Position numbers and translations under genes: made by a program
Shown here: positions 1 through 8,340 of the stretch, in pieces
Layout of the letters: every line of letters begins with the position of its first letter
How positions within the stretch are numbered: the first letter of the stretch is position 1
DNA from: Cyanobacteria bacterium SIG31
Lineage (GTDB): Bacteria; Cyanobacteriota; Vampirovibrionia; Gastranaerophilales; Gastranaerophilaceae
Direction: 5' to 3'
DNA length: 40,987 nucleotides
Assembly (NCBI GenBank): GCA_015152465.1
Contig: SUTX01000018.1
Span: 1-40,987 of the forward strand
The notes under the pieces: model-generated
The model's input: only the letters and a program-made list of their open reading frames with translations
Databases searched by the model: none
What the model was told of the DNA's origin: nothing

Positions 1-237
1 CGAGCTTCCTAATAAACCTAATTCAGTATTTGTAAAACCAAATTCTTCACTTAAACCAGGAAGAGCTACTGCGATATTCTTTTTACAAAGATAAAAAACT
101 GTATATCCTATAAAACAAGAATAAAATATTCTCATTCTCCAATGAGAATACATACTGTCAACTTTTTCTTTATCCTCAATCGTTGCAACAGCAGGAGGCT
201 CTTTAAAAAAGTTTCTAAAACAAGAAAATAAATTCAT
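1..237 (-). CDS. MFS organophosphate:phosphate antiporter, N-terminal fragment (GlpT/UhpT/UhpC family)
   Basis: The 79 N-terminal residues are visible; the gene runs off the left edge. The segment WRMRIFYSCFIGYTVFYLCK, followed by KNIAVALPGL, is the first transmembrane helix and following loop typical of the OPA family, which exchanges sugar phosphates or glycerol 3-phosphate for inorganic phosphate across the inner membrane. A start at 237 is preferred because GGAG lies 9 nt upstream; an in-frame ATG at 243 sits only 3 nt from it. Substrate cannot be told from this fragment; a UhpC-type sensor is also possible. Divergent from the gene at 490. Confidence 0.75.
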   Translation of the reverse strand, partial: MNLFSCFRNFFKEPPAVATIEDKEKVDSMYSHWRMRIFYSCFIGYTVFYLCKKNIAVALPGLSEEFGFTNTELGLLGSS

Positions 238-270
238 CTTCATACTCTCCAATATTAAAATTCTTTTTTC

Positions 271-299
271 ATTTTATCATCAAGAAAATTTAATGTAAA
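271..299 (-). promoter_or_regulatory. sigma70-type promoter of the antiporter gene
   Basis: On the minus strand TTTACA and TAAAAT are separated by 17 bp, placing transcription start about 25 nt before the start codon. Seen in sequence; activity inferred. Confidence 0.5.
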
Positions 300-321
300 A
301 AATATTTTGTTTTTCATATGT

Positions 322-350
322 TTGTAATATAATCATTGTGTATTTATATT
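322..350 (+). promoter_or_regulatory. possible promoter for the gene at 490
   Basis: TTGTAA and TATATT with a 17-bp spacer. It would give a leader of roughly 130 nt that contains the conserved motif at 390-462. A competing TATAAT at 328-333 has only a poorly spaced -35. Confidence 0.4.
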
Positions 351-385
351 ATAGGATTTTCTATATATTTAATTAGCATTTAGGG

Positions 386-462
386 AATAAAAACGAGCCG
401 ATTTTTAACAAAAGTTAACATGTCTCAACTTTTAGTCAAATTTTTATCTTTCGAAACGTTAA
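386..462 (+). promoter_or_regulatory. 5' leader element, copy 1 (AAAACGAGCCGAT ... TCGAAACGTTAA)
   Basis: AAAACGAGCCGAT (390-402) and TCGAAACGTTAA (451-462) both recur, in the same order and before a start codon, in the leader of the exported protein gene at 20037-20582. AACG at the 5' end can pair with CGTT at the 3' end. Between the two blocks this copy carries an extra hairpin (TTAAC AAAA GTTAA). It looks like a structured leader RNA, but I do not recognise it as a known riboswitch class. Confidence 0.5.
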
Positions 463-489
463 TATATATAGGAAGGTTTATGGATTCGT

Positions 490-1947
490 ATGAAAATAGA
501 TAAAATTCAACAAAATTACAATGGAAACTATGCGCCTCAAAAGAGACAAAGAAACGTCTCTTTCCAAAGATCTGGTTCTTCCATGGCCGAAAAAATCACA
601 GAAGCTTTACCAGCAAAAAAAGTCATAGAATTTATGAAAAAACTAGAATGGATGAAGGGCGAGATTGGCGGCGTTGCTATCACAGCAATCGGTACAGGGT
701 TAGTTGCCCCTTGGCCAATTGCATTTAATCCCTTTGTAAAAGCTCCTAAAGGTGCCACTAAAGAAGAAAAACAAGACGTTACCAATACAAAAATTTATAC
801 AGCTTTGAGACAACCTATTTCTGCTGTGTTAGCTGCTATTTTCCAAATAGGTGCTCTTAAACCTATAGATAAATTTTTAGATTCACTCTATAACAATAAT
901 GAGTTTGCACGTCATTTTGATATTGATACTAACCAATCACTAATTAATAGTGATGGTTACGTCGAAAGACAAGTTAAAAAACAACTCAAAAAAGAGGGGA
1001 TAACAAAAGCTTCAAAAGGCAAAGAAGAATTTGAAAATCTCGTAAAACAAAGAGTTGAAGAAATTAAAGATAGCCAAATAGATGATGTTGCAGAAAAAAT
1101 AAAAAATACTCACAGAATTAAAATCGGTGAAAGCTATCTAGAAAACCATAAGCTTGCTGATTTTGTAAACAGGCAAATTGATAACTATATAAGTTATACT
1201 GAACAACTAAGAGTTCCTACAAATGGGCTTACATTCTATCAAGAAAGAGCTCAAACCTTGGTTGAAAATAAAAATTTATTGAATGAAATTTTTGCACCAA
1301 ACAAATTACCAAAGGAATCAAAAGAGTTACAAGAATATATTAAAGGCTTATTGGCTAAAGAAACAAAGCCTGAACTCAAGCAAATTTTCCAAGAAATTCT
1401 TGACCGCCCAGAAGAAATTCAACGTAGTAGAATTGAAAGAACGTTAGAAAGAATTACAAAAGTTGAATCTATGTGTGGCGGAGAATTTTCTCCGGAAAAA
1501 TACTTAAAAGCTATGCAAGAAAAAAATGCAGAAGCAGAAAAGATTATTATTGACTTTAGGCGAGCTAAAATCAAAGATGTAAAAAATGCTACAACAGAGA
1601 CTATTGAAAAAGCAATAAAAGAAGTAATTGAAATCTGTCACTTTGACGAAGCAAAAAATCCAATTAAGAAATCTGTAATACGAGATACAAGCACGTTTAG
1701 TAGTAGTAAAGAAAATATAGTTAAAAAAGTTTATAAAGATATCGTAAAACAATACAAAGAACATGTAAAAAACAGTTATAAATCACATAACCAAATTTGG
1801 AAAATCGCAATTGGGGTATTTATAACATTACCTATTACTTGTAATGCTTTAAACTGGGTATATCCAAGATTAGTAAAAGCGTTGTTCCCTAAACTCAGCG
1901 AATCTAAAAAAGCTTCGGATGAGAAGAAAAAGAAAGGAGGTATCTAA
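490..1947 (+). CDS. Unknown lysine-rich protein with terminal hydrophobic segments
   Basis: A 485-residue protein I do not recognise. The first 30 residues are polar and contain NVSFQ, a short motif I associate with Gastranaerophilales proteins. Hydrophobic stretches occur near residues 62-80 and 110-125 and again near 435-465; the middle is charged, helical and coiled-coil-like (many KxxE repeats). It may be anchored in or attached to a membrane by its ends. GGAAGG lies 13 nt before the chosen ATG, a long spacing. The next gene starts on the last base of its stop codon, so the two are translationally coupled. The leader carries the conserved motif at 390-462. Confidence 0.8.
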   Translation: MKIDKIQQNYNGNYAPQKRQRNVSFQRSGSSMAEKITEALPAKKVIEFMKKLEWMKGEIGGVAITAIGTGLVAPWPIAFNPFVKAPKGATKEEKQDVTNTKIYTALRQPISAVLAAIFQIGALKPIDKFLDSLYNNNEFARHFDIDTNQSLINSDGYVERQVKKQLKKEGITKASKGKEEFENLVKQRVEEIKDSQIDDVAEKIKNTHRIKIGESYLENHKLADFVNRQIDNYISYTEQLRVPTNGLTFYQERAQTLVENKNLLNEIFAPNKLPKESKELQEYIKGLLAKETKPELKQIFQEILDRPEEIQRSRIERTLERITKVESMCGGEFSPEKYLKAMQEKNAEAEKIIIDFRRAKIKDVKNATTETIEKAIKEVIEICHFDEAKNPIKKSVIRDTSTFSSSKENIVKKVYKDIVKQYKEHVKNSYKSHNQIWKIAIGVFITLPITCNALNWVYPRLVKALFPKLSESKKASDEKKKKGGI

Positions 1948-2618
1948 TGGCTGGAATAGAATCAATATCTTCTGGTATTTCTAACGTTACCTCTAGAGTT
2001 TTAGGTGCTGTTTCAAAATCTAAACCAATGAAATACATTACTAAATCTTTCCAAGAGCATCCAGAAACAGCTTTAGCTCTAACAACTGTAGGTTCTATCG
2101 TTGTTAAAGATGGAGTTGGGTGTTATAAATATGTAACCCAATCTTTGAATAATAAAGAAATTCCTGAAGATAAAAGAAGCTTTGTTGCGGCATTAGACCT
2201 AACTAACGGTATTTTAATGATTCTTGCACAAATCGGCATGTTCTTCATGATGAGAAAATTAAGTGAACCTATATTCAATAGATTATTTAAAGGCTCTTTT
2301 AATGCTAAAAACAAAGGAGACATGCTATCTTGGCTTCGTTCATTAGCAAAAAAAGAAGGAAACAGCGTTATTCCTAGAAAAATTGAAGCAGCTGAAGCAT
2401 ATAACAAAGTAAGAAACGATGCATTATCATTATTCAAATTCGTAGCCGATATAGGTGCAGCAACAATTATTGGTAAACGTATAATTGTTCCATTTATAGC
2501 AACACCTTTAGCTGGTGTCGTTCAAAAGAAAATGGTTGCTCATCAACAAAAGAAACAAGAATCTTCAGAAACAAACAATGTCACAGACACAAAAAACGTC
2601 GATGATATCAAAAAATAA
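1947..2618 (+). CDS. Unknown membrane-associated protein, partner of the preceding gene
   Basis: A 223-residue protein of no recognised family. The start overlaps the previous stop by one base (TAATG) and follows a strong GGAGG, indicating coupled translation. Hydrophobic segments lie near residues 40-55, 85-105 (GILMILAQIGMFFMM) and 160-190. The middle segment resembles in position and character the second hydrophobic segment of the upstream protein (AVLAAIFQIGALKPIDKFLD), so the two may be distant relatives. The tail is polar and rich in Gln, Lys, Thr and Asp. A membrane complex formed by both proteins is plausible but unproved. Confidence 0.8.
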   Translation: MAGIESISSGISNVTSRVLGAVSKSKPMKYITKSFQEHPETALALTTVGSIVVKDGVGCYKYVTQSLNNKEIPEDKRSFVAALDLTNGILMILAQIGMFFMMRKLSEPIFNRLFKGSFNAKNKGDMLSWLRSLAKKEGNSVIPRKIEAAEAYNKVRNDALSLFKFVADIGAATIIGKRIIVPFIATPLAGVVQKKMVAHQQKKQESSETNNVTDTKNVDDIKK

Positions 2619-2627
2619 AACTAATCT

Positions 2628-2945
2628 TTAATGAGATATTTTTAATAAGACTACTCCGAGTATTATAAAAACAACTCCGAGTAGTCTTAACATATTTACA
2701 CCATCGTTAAATAACAAAACCCCTAGAGCAAATGTTCCGACAGCGCCAATCCCTGTCCATATTGCATACGCTGTACCTACAGGAATTTCTTTTTGAGCAA
2801 AGTATAAAAAAAGACCGCTTAATGTCATAGCAACAATCGCAAAAATTATCCACCAAATCTTTGCAGAACATAATGACGCCATTTTCAAACCAAAAGGCCA
2901 ACCTACTTCAAAAACTGCTGCAATAAATAAATATAACCAACTCAT
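2628..2945 (-). CDS. Small multidrug resistance (SMR) transporter, Gdx/SugE-like
   Basis: Four-helix SMR protein of 105 residues. The essential membrane Glu is at position 13 (VFEVGW), and AYAIWTGIGAVG near residue 60 is the signature of the Gdx/SugE branch, whose characterised members export guanidinium and small substituted cations in exchange for protons as antiparallel dimers. I chose the second of two in-frame ATGs (the other is at 2951) because SMR proteins normally begin MSWLYL-like. Neither ATG has a clear Shine-Dalgarno. It is the last gene of the operon led by the GH35 enzyme. Its final codons contain a large inverted repeat (2646-2689). Confidence 0.85.
   Translation of the reverse strand: MSWLYLFIAAVFEVGWPFGLKMASLCSAKIWWIIFAIVAMTLSGLFLYFAQKEIPVGTAYAIWTGIGAVGTFALGVLLFNDGVNMLRLLGVVFIILGVVLLKISH
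2646..2689 (-). repeat. 16-bp inverted repeat inside the 3' end of the SMR gene
   Basis: TAAGACTACTCCGAGT and ACTCCGAGTAGTCTTA pair over 16 positions with a single mismatch and a 12-nt loop, all within coding sequence for the last transmembrane helix (LLGVV ... LGVVLL). It is followed on the minus strand by an A/T-rich tail but not a clean T-run, so terminator function is uncertain. Confidence 0.6.
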
Positions 2946-2964
2946 AGCCATATTTTAACACGAA

Positions 2965-3609
2965 TTATCGTATAAAGTTAGTCATTACAACTTCTTCTTG
3001 TATTGGCGGATTGATTCCAACATTTTTTCCCGCTTGAATACATTTTAAAGTCCAAGCCATATTACGAGCTAAAAATCTCATATTCTGCATACCCTCAACA
3101 TCTTGAACAACATCTTCAGGAGTACGCCCATGAACCATATTCCAATACCTGCCTGACACTAAAATCATTTGATTTATAGTGAAATATTTATTTAATTGAT
3201 CTAACGTTGCAGTTGTTCCCGCCCTGCGAGCACTTGCAATTGCTGCTCCAGGTTTGTGTGGAAATATTTTTTTACCAGAACGTGATGCACTATAAAAAGC
3301 TCTATCTAGAAATGCAACTGTAGCACCAGATGATGATGCATAATGCACTGGAGAACCTATGATAAAACCGTCAAAATCTTCTGCCAATTTAACAAATTCA
3401 TTAACTTTATCATCTATCACACATTTACCTAATTTTGTGCATGCCCCACAAGCTTTACAAGAAGCTATTGCATCATCACCTACATGAAAAATCTCAGAAA
3501 CAATTCCTTCATGTTCCAAAGTCGTAGCAATTTCTTTTAATGCAGTATATGTACAGCCCTCTTTATGTGGTGAACCATTAAACAAAAGGACTTTTAATTG
3601 TTTTTCCAT
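2965..3609 (-). CDS. Flavodoxin-fold NAD(P)H-dependent FMN reductase / iron-sulfur flavoprotein-like
   Basis: A 214-residue cytoplasmic protein. Residues 7-20 (VLLFNGSPHKEGCT) are the FMN phosphate-binding loop of NADPH-dependent FMN reductases. CKACGACTKLGKC near residue 50 is the compact Cys motif seen in iron-sulfur flavoproteins and related reductases; GSPVHYASSSG near 85 is the second FMN loop. These enzymes pass electrons between reduced nicotinamide or ferredoxin and various acceptors; the acceptor here is unknown. GAGGGG lies just before the ATG. Third gene of the GH35 operon. Confidence 0.85.
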   Translation of the reverse strand: MEKQLKVLLFNGSPHKEGCTYTALKEIATTLEHEGIVSEIFHVGDDAIASCKACGACTKLGKCVIDDKVNEFVKLAEDFDGFIIGSPVHYASSSGATVAFLDRAFYSASRSGKKIFPHKPGAAIASARRAGTTATLDQLNKYFTINQMILVSGRYWNMVHGRTPEDVVQDVEGMQNMRFLARNMAWTLKCIQAGKNVGINPPIQEEVVMTNFIR

Positions 3610-3630
3610 TTCCCCTCTTCCTATAAATAT

Positions 3631-3996
3631 CTATACTACGTCTTCAACAGAAAGTTGAACTTTTCCTGCTTCAGGATTCATAGCCTCAATTACAATTCTA
3701 TTTGTTCCATCAAGCACACAACTTTGTCCAGACATAACTAGCGTCCCGCTTTGTCCTAATCTAAAAGCTACAGGATTAGCTTCCGAAACATCTGTCCCTA
3801 GAAGTTCTTGCCCATTTGTAATAAATTTTACATCTTTTGGCTCGAATATAACATCATTAATTTTTACATAATTAAAACCACTAATAAAACCTGGACCAAG
3901 CACATTTTTTAAGGTAACACTTGCACCGTCATCAAGCTTCTTTAAAGAACCTTTTTGGTAGATTCTTTTGATTAAAAATTCTGGAACTACGACCAT
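3631..3996 (-). CDS. Small conserved-looking protein, function unknown
   Basis: A 121-residue soluble protein, predicted to be mainly beta strand with many Gly, Val and Asn. It begins VVVPEFLIKRIYQKGSLKK and has no signal peptide or metal motif. The start has GAGGTG six bases upstream. It lies 17 nt after the GH35 gene, so the two are almost certainly cotranscribed. Small beta proteins paired with glycoside-cleaving enzymes occur in C-glycoside deglycosidases, but I cannot support membership of that family here. Confidence 0.8.
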   Translation of the reverse strand: MVVVPEFLIKRIYQKGSLKKLDDGASVTLKNVLGPGFISGFNYVKINDVIFEPKDVKFITNGQELLGTDVSEANPVAFRLGQSGTLVMSGQSCVLDGTNRIVIEAMNPEAGKVQLSVEDVV

Positions 3997-4012
3997 TAAA
4001 ACACCTCATATA

Positions 4013-6430
4013 TTATTTAAACAGTTGATACTTCTTAAATGTGCCTAATTTTATTTTAACATTTTTTAGGTCGAATTTAAAGCCCCATAAAGATTTTGTA
4101 TTTCTATCTTTTGCCCAAACTACTATCTCTAGAGTGTTATGAGGTTTTAAAAATTCATTTATCAAGTAAAACTTGTCTTGAACCCGAGTACGTTTAATGT
4201 ATCTACCAATTTTTATACCATTTAGAAATATAGTTGCACGACGGCATTTAAAGTCTTCAAGAGAAATATATTTTGCAAAAAATTCATTGTCCTTAAAATC
4301 AACATCAAAATGAGCAGTAATTTTTGCCAGATAAGGATTTTCGCTTTCTCTCCAATCTCGTCTTTCAAGTGAGAGCTTTTCACAAACACTGAATTCTAAT
4401 GGTATAGCTGGTGTTGTTTCGCAAATAACAAGTCCTCTAGGATTGTTAGTGTCTCCAGAAAAACCTTTATCAAAACCTAGATTTTGAACTAAAATTGTAA
4501 GTTCATTTTCTTCTTTTGTAAGTATTCTTTCAGAAAGAGGAACGCAAATTGTCTCTGGAACTTCTTGAAGTTTTTCTATTTTATAACTATTTCTGTTTAA
4601 GATTTCTTTACCGTTTACATAGACAGCGAAAAGGTGTCTTGCGCTTAAAGTTAGTTCTGTTAAATTGTTTGGAATCTTTGTTTTGTACCAAACAAATTCA
4701 TCGTACAAGTCACAAGAAAGTGAATCAGTTTTTCCTGAAACTTTTTTCCAATTTGAGTAATCATAATTTGTATCAATTTCTGGTGCACAATATTCAACTT
4801 TTGCAATATCAAGAGTTCTTTGTCTTGAAAAATCCCAAAATTCACCAACAAGACAAGTCTTTGTTGAGAATTTGTATTCTAAATCATAGTATGCAACTTC
4901 TGTATTCTTTTCTACTGCGATTGTACCGTTTGGAAGTACATAATCTGCATTAAAAATCATTTTATTGCCTAATAGCCAAGTTTTATCGGCAAGTTCTTTA
5001 TTCAAAAATACAAACTGAGTTTTTTTACCGTCTTTTTCTAGGCTAAAATTGTCATAATTTTTTCTATTACCTGATAACGTTTCATAATCTTTGATATGAA
5101 TATTTGCTTTTTCGTCAGCAAGCAAGAAAATCGTTTCTTCTTTTTCGTTTTGCAATCTTGCAAAAATTTCTAAGTCGGAAAACTCTATTTCACAAGCTTT
5201 TAGCTTCAAATCGATTGGACATATTTTCATATCATAAGGCTTAAGTACAATAGTTTTTCCGAACGGTAAATTAATTTCTGTAGCTTCAGGATTCATGTTT
5301 CTTACGAAGAGCCAATCGCAATTATTGGTATTATCATGACGAAGTTTTGCATAAATATTTTCTTGAGAAAAATCAAAATCTTTAGGCTCTGTACAAGTTA
5401 AATCAAAAGAATCTAAGAAATAGTTTAGTTCTTTTGCTTTGAAATAATTTGACTGAGGAATTCCAAATTCATCAATTGGTGCTGTGAATTCGTAACTCGT
5501 ATAAACCTCATCACAAGCTAAATCAGCCCAGTTAGTTCCACCTACCGCCATATAATGATTAAATAAAGTTACACCTTGAGAGAGAGCAGTTTTAGTCATT
5601 ATATTAATATGTTCATCACCCAAAGCATCTCGAATATGTTTATATCCAGACCCATCCCACTTATCAAACCAGCCAGATTGCATTTCTGCCACAAAAGGTG
5701 GTGAATTTTCTTTTGCACAACGGAATATGTCTTCAACATTATCCAATGTATCAAAACAGAAATTATCCTGCTTCCAATTTTGATTAGGGTTTATGTATGG
5801 ATATAAGTCTAGTGCATAAATATCAACACAATCTGCCCATAAACCCGCAAAATATGCATCGTTATGGAAAATAGGACAAGTAATTCCTCGTTCTCGAGCC
5901 ATTTTGTAAAGCTCTCGCATGTAATCTTCTTCCATAGTATCTGTTGCATATTCATTTTCTATTTGGAAAAGAATTACATTGTCAAACTCAGTTATTATCG
6001 GAATTATGTGGTCATACCATTCTCTGATATATTCCATATATTTTGGTGAATAATGATATTCCGTCCCTTTTCTATTGCGAGGGACAACATCTTCCATTTT
6101 TAAAAGCCAAAAAGGAAGTCCGCCCGCATTCACTTCTGCATTAATAAATGGTCCAGGACGAGCTATGACAAAAAGTCCAGCATCTTGAGCTGCTTTAAGT
6201 ACTTTTCGGACATCTTTTATTCCAGAAAAATCATATTCACCTTGTCTTGGGCTGTGATAATTCCAATTGAAATAAATGTCAACAGTATTATATCCGCCAG
6301 CTTTCATTTTCATAAAACGGTCACGAGCCATTTCTTCGCCAGGCGTGCGGAAATAGTGAAAAGCACCACTTTTTATAAACACTCTCTTCCCATTGACCAT
6401 CAGGGAATATTTATCATATGAAACTTCCAT
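4013..6430 (-). CDS. Glycoside hydrolase family 35 beta-galactosidase, cytoplasmic
   Basis: An 805-residue enzyme predicted to release terminal beta-galactose. The N-terminal TIM barrel carries the GH35 features: GAFHYFR near 22-28, RPGPFINAEVNAGGLPFWL near 91-109, acid/base Glu160 in QIENEY and nucleophile Glu249 in VAEMQSGWFD. C-terminal beta-sandwich domains follow (around 560-800). There is no signal peptide, so it should act on imported oligosaccharides, unlike many secreted GH35 enzymes. It leads the operon with the small protein, flavoprotein and SMR genes. There is no Shine-Dalgarno, and the -10 box ends 6 nt before ATG, suggesting a leaderless mRNA. Confidence 0.93.
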   Translation of the reverse strand: MEVSYDKYSLMVNGKRVFIKSGAFHYFRTPGEEMARDRFMKMKAGGYNTVDIYFNWNYHSPRQGEYDFSGIKDVRKVLKAAQDAGLFVIARPGPFINAEVNAGGLPFWLLKMEDVVPRNRKGTEYHYSPKYMEYIREWYDHIIPIITEFDNVILFQIENEYATDTMEEDYMRELYKMARERGITCPIFHNDAYFAGLWADCVDIYALDLYPYINPNQNWKQDNFCFDTLDNVEDIFRCAKENSPPFVAEMQSGWFDKWDGSGYKHIRDALGDEHINIMTKTALSQGVTLFNHYMAVGGTNWADLACDEVYTSYEFTAPIDEFGIPQSNYFKAKELNYFLDSFDLTCTEPKDFDFSQENIYAKLRHDNTNNCDWLFVRNMNPEATEINLPFGKTIVLKPYDMKICPIDLKLKACEIEFSDLEIFARLQNEKEETIFLLADEKANIHIKDYETLSGNRKNYDNFSLEKDGKKTQFVFLNKELADKTWLLGNKMIFNADYVLPNGTIAVEKNTEVAYYDLEYKFSTKTCLVGEFWDFSRQRTLDIAKVEYCAPEIDTNYDYSNWKKVSGKTDSLSCDLYDEFVWYKTKIPNNLTELTLSARHLFAVYVNGKEILNRNSYKIEKLQEVPETICVPLSERILTKEENELTILVQNLGFDKGFSGDTNNPRGLVICETTPAIPLEFSVCEKLSLERRDWRESENPYLAKITAHFDVDFKDNEFFAKYISLEDFKCRRATIFLNGIKIGRYIKRTRVQDKFYLINEFLKPHNTLEIVVWAKDRNTKSLWGFKFDLKNVKIKLGTFKKYQLFK

Positions 6431-6436
6431 ACTTTT

Positions 6437-6464
6437 ATTGTAGCGTTTTTTTAGATTAAATCAA
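6437..6464 (-). promoter_or_regulatory. promoter of the GH35 operon, predicted leaderless
   Basis: TTGATT and TACAAT with a 16-bp spacer on the minus strand. The -10 box ends six bases before the GH35 ATG, so the expected start point falls at or next to the start codon. Confidence 0.5.
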
Positions 6465-6470
6465 CTTATT

Positions 6471-6504
6471 AAAAAACTCGAGAAGAAATCTTCTCGAGTT
6501 TTTT
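6471..6504 (-). terminator. Rho-independent terminator of the rex-hydrogenase operon
   Basis: Perfect 9-bp stem CTCGAGAAG / CTTCTCGAG with loop ATTT, flanked by A6 and T6, so it can act in both directions. It lies about 20 nt after the stop of the group B hydrogenase and just upstream of the GH35 promoter. Confidence 0.9.
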
Positions 6505-6524
6505 ACTTTATTTGTATTTGGTAA

Positions 6525-8069
6525 TTAAATTTTATCGATATCTTTACTTTCATTTGCAAGTGCATCAATAAGTTTTTTAGCAGTCTTCTGGTTGTTAAGA
6601 TTAGCGTTGCCACCAATGCAACCACCCTCACAACACATTACTTCAATTAAGTTACAACCACCATCACATTCACCTGATGTAGCATATTTCTTTAATTGAC
6701 GAATGCTCTCTTTGTTTAAACCATTTATTACACATGGTTTTACAACAGAATCATCTTCTAATGAAGCCTTAACAGACTCAGCAACACCGCCTGTAAAACC
6801 AAAATTACGAGCTTGCTTAGAAGATTCAACTACATATTTTTCTTCTTCGCACTCAGCAATTTGAATTTTCTTAGCAACAAATAATGCACCCAATTCTTCG
6901 TAATTCATTACAAAATCAACATTAGGGTTTTCAAAACCTTCTGTACGTTTTGCAACACAAGGGCTTACAAATACAGTAATTGCTTCAGGAATTTCCTTTT
7001 TAATAATTTCAGAAATATAATAAGTTGGAGTCCCTGTTGTTGAAACATATGGTTTAATTTCAGGAAGATGTTTTTTTACTAATTGGTTATAACCCGCACA
7101 ACAAGATGTTGTCATAAATTTCTGTACTCTTACATCTTCAGAGACTTCGTTTTCCTTAACATCATAGCCTCCTTCATTAACCCATTCATCAAGCCATTTA
7201 TTAGCTAGCTCATTAGCAGCTTCCATTCTTTCGATAAATTCTTCTGCTTCATTATGAGCTGTAATATCAGCACCCTGTGCTACTTCATATACATCTGTAA
7301 ATCCAGCTTGTTTAATCGCTGTTTTTAATTGGTAGATATTGCCAGGGAATTGACCAACAATTGATGGAGCAATCATAGCAATAACTTTTTTACCAGCCTT
7401 AATTGCTTTTAAAATATCAATTATTTGACTTCTTTCATGTACCGCTCCAAAAGGACAGGCTGATATACATTTACCACAGCTTATACATTTATCAAAATCT
7501 ATACTAGCGAAGCCCGTTTCGTCTTTTTTTATAGCTCCAACAGGACAAGCATCCTCACAAGGCACTGAAACCTTTACAATTGCATTGTATGGACAAGCTT
7601 TAACACACATCTGGCATTTTTTACATTTTGTTTCGTCTATTACGGAACGTCCATTAACAATTGATATAGCTCCAAATTTACATGAAGAAATACAAGGTCT
7701 TGCTACACAACCTTGACATAAGTCTGTAACATATATTTTATTTGAGTTACATCCCTTACAAGCTGATTGAAGAACTGTCAAAGGTTTTTCACTTAACTCG
7801 GTTCTTTCTAAAGCCTTTTCTGCATATTTAGCCAAAGAAACCGTTTCATCATCTTCTTCTATTGAAAAACCTAATCCTGCTATTGTTCTATTTTTGATAA
7901 TAGCACGCTCTTTATAAACACAGCATCTGTAAGGAACTTCCATACCTTTTGGCCTCATATCATACGGTATAAGCCTTGCTTGTTCTTCAAAATCATCTGA
8001 TAAAAATGCTTTTATAATCCTAACTAGAATCTCTTTTTTAATATGTATTGCTTGTCCTATATTACTCAT
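6525..8069 (-). CDS. Monomeric [FeFe] hydrogenase, group B type
   Basis: A 514-residue protein. Residues 1-100 are a domain of unknown role; Cys residues 118-130, 149-159 and 195-205 form ferredoxin-like [4Fe-4S] motifs; the H-cluster domain follows. Its three signatures are TSCCAGY (Cys323, Cys324), SPCVAKR (Cys371) and EVMCCEGGCIGG (Cys480, Cys484), so all H-cluster ligands are present. AGY replaces the PGW usual in group A enzymes, and the pattern fits group B, whose physiological role is poorly defined. It is the last gene of the rex operon, 3 nt after the small thioredoxin-like protein, which may be its electron partner. It needs HydEFG, encoded at 32-36 kb. Confidence 0.88.
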   Translation of the reverse strand: MSNIGQAIHIKKEILVRIIKAFLSDDFEEQARLIPYDMRPKGMEVPYRCCVYKERAIIKNRTIAGLGFSIEEDDETVSLAKYAEKALERTELSEKPLTVLQSACKGCNSNKIYVTDLCQGCVARPCISSCKFGAISIVNGRSVIDETKCKKCQMCVKACPYNAIVKVSVPCEDACPVGAIKKDETGFASIDFDKCISCGKCISACPFGAVHERSQIIDILKAIKAGKKVIAMIAPSIVGQFPGNIYQLKTAIKQAGFTDVYEVAQGADITAHNEAEEFIERMEAANELANKWLDEWVNEGGYDVKENEVSEDVRVQKFMTTSCCAGYNQLVKKHLPEIKPYVSTTGTPTYYISEIIKKEIPEAITVFVSPCVAKRTEGFENPNVDFVMNYEELGALFVAKKIQIAECEEEKYVVESSKQARNFGFTGGVAESVKASLEDDSVVKPCVINGLNKESIRQLKKYATSGECDGGCNLIEVMCCEGGCIGGNANLNNQKTAKKLIDALANESKDIDKI

Positions 8070-8072
8070 TTC

Positions 8073-8330
8073 CTACTTTCCTAACTTCTTGTCTATAGCT
8101 TCGAGGACTTTTTCAACAGTTGCTTCTGCAACTACCTCATCATCTATTTTAACATAAGGCGCTTTAGAATACTCCCAATTTATTGAACAAAGACCTAAGC
8201 AAGGAGAACCGGCAATTTCAACCCTATCACCATATCTTTTAGGGATAATATCATTCAATTCTTGAAGATTGCTACCACCCATGACAAAACAAGTTGTACC
8301 TAAACATACTTTTACTGAAATTTTTTCCAT
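8073..8330 (-). CDS. Thioredoxin-like [2Fe-2S] ferredoxin (NuoE C-terminal domain type)
   Basis: An 85-residue protein with CLGTTC near the N-terminus and CLGLC near residue 50, the four-Cys pattern of thioredoxin-fold [2Fe-2S] proteins related to NuoE/HydC. It probably carries electrons to or from the neighbouring hydrogenase. The ATG at 8330 is chosen: GAGGT lies 7 nt upstream. An in-frame ATG at 8357 would overlap the preceding gene and lacks a ribosome site. Confidence 0.85.
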   Translation of the reverse strand: MEKISVKVCLGTTCFVMGGSNLQELNDIIPKRYGDRVEIAGSPCLGLCSINWEYSKAPYVKIDDEVVAEATVEKVLEAIDKKLGK

Positions 8331-8340
8331 AACTAATACC

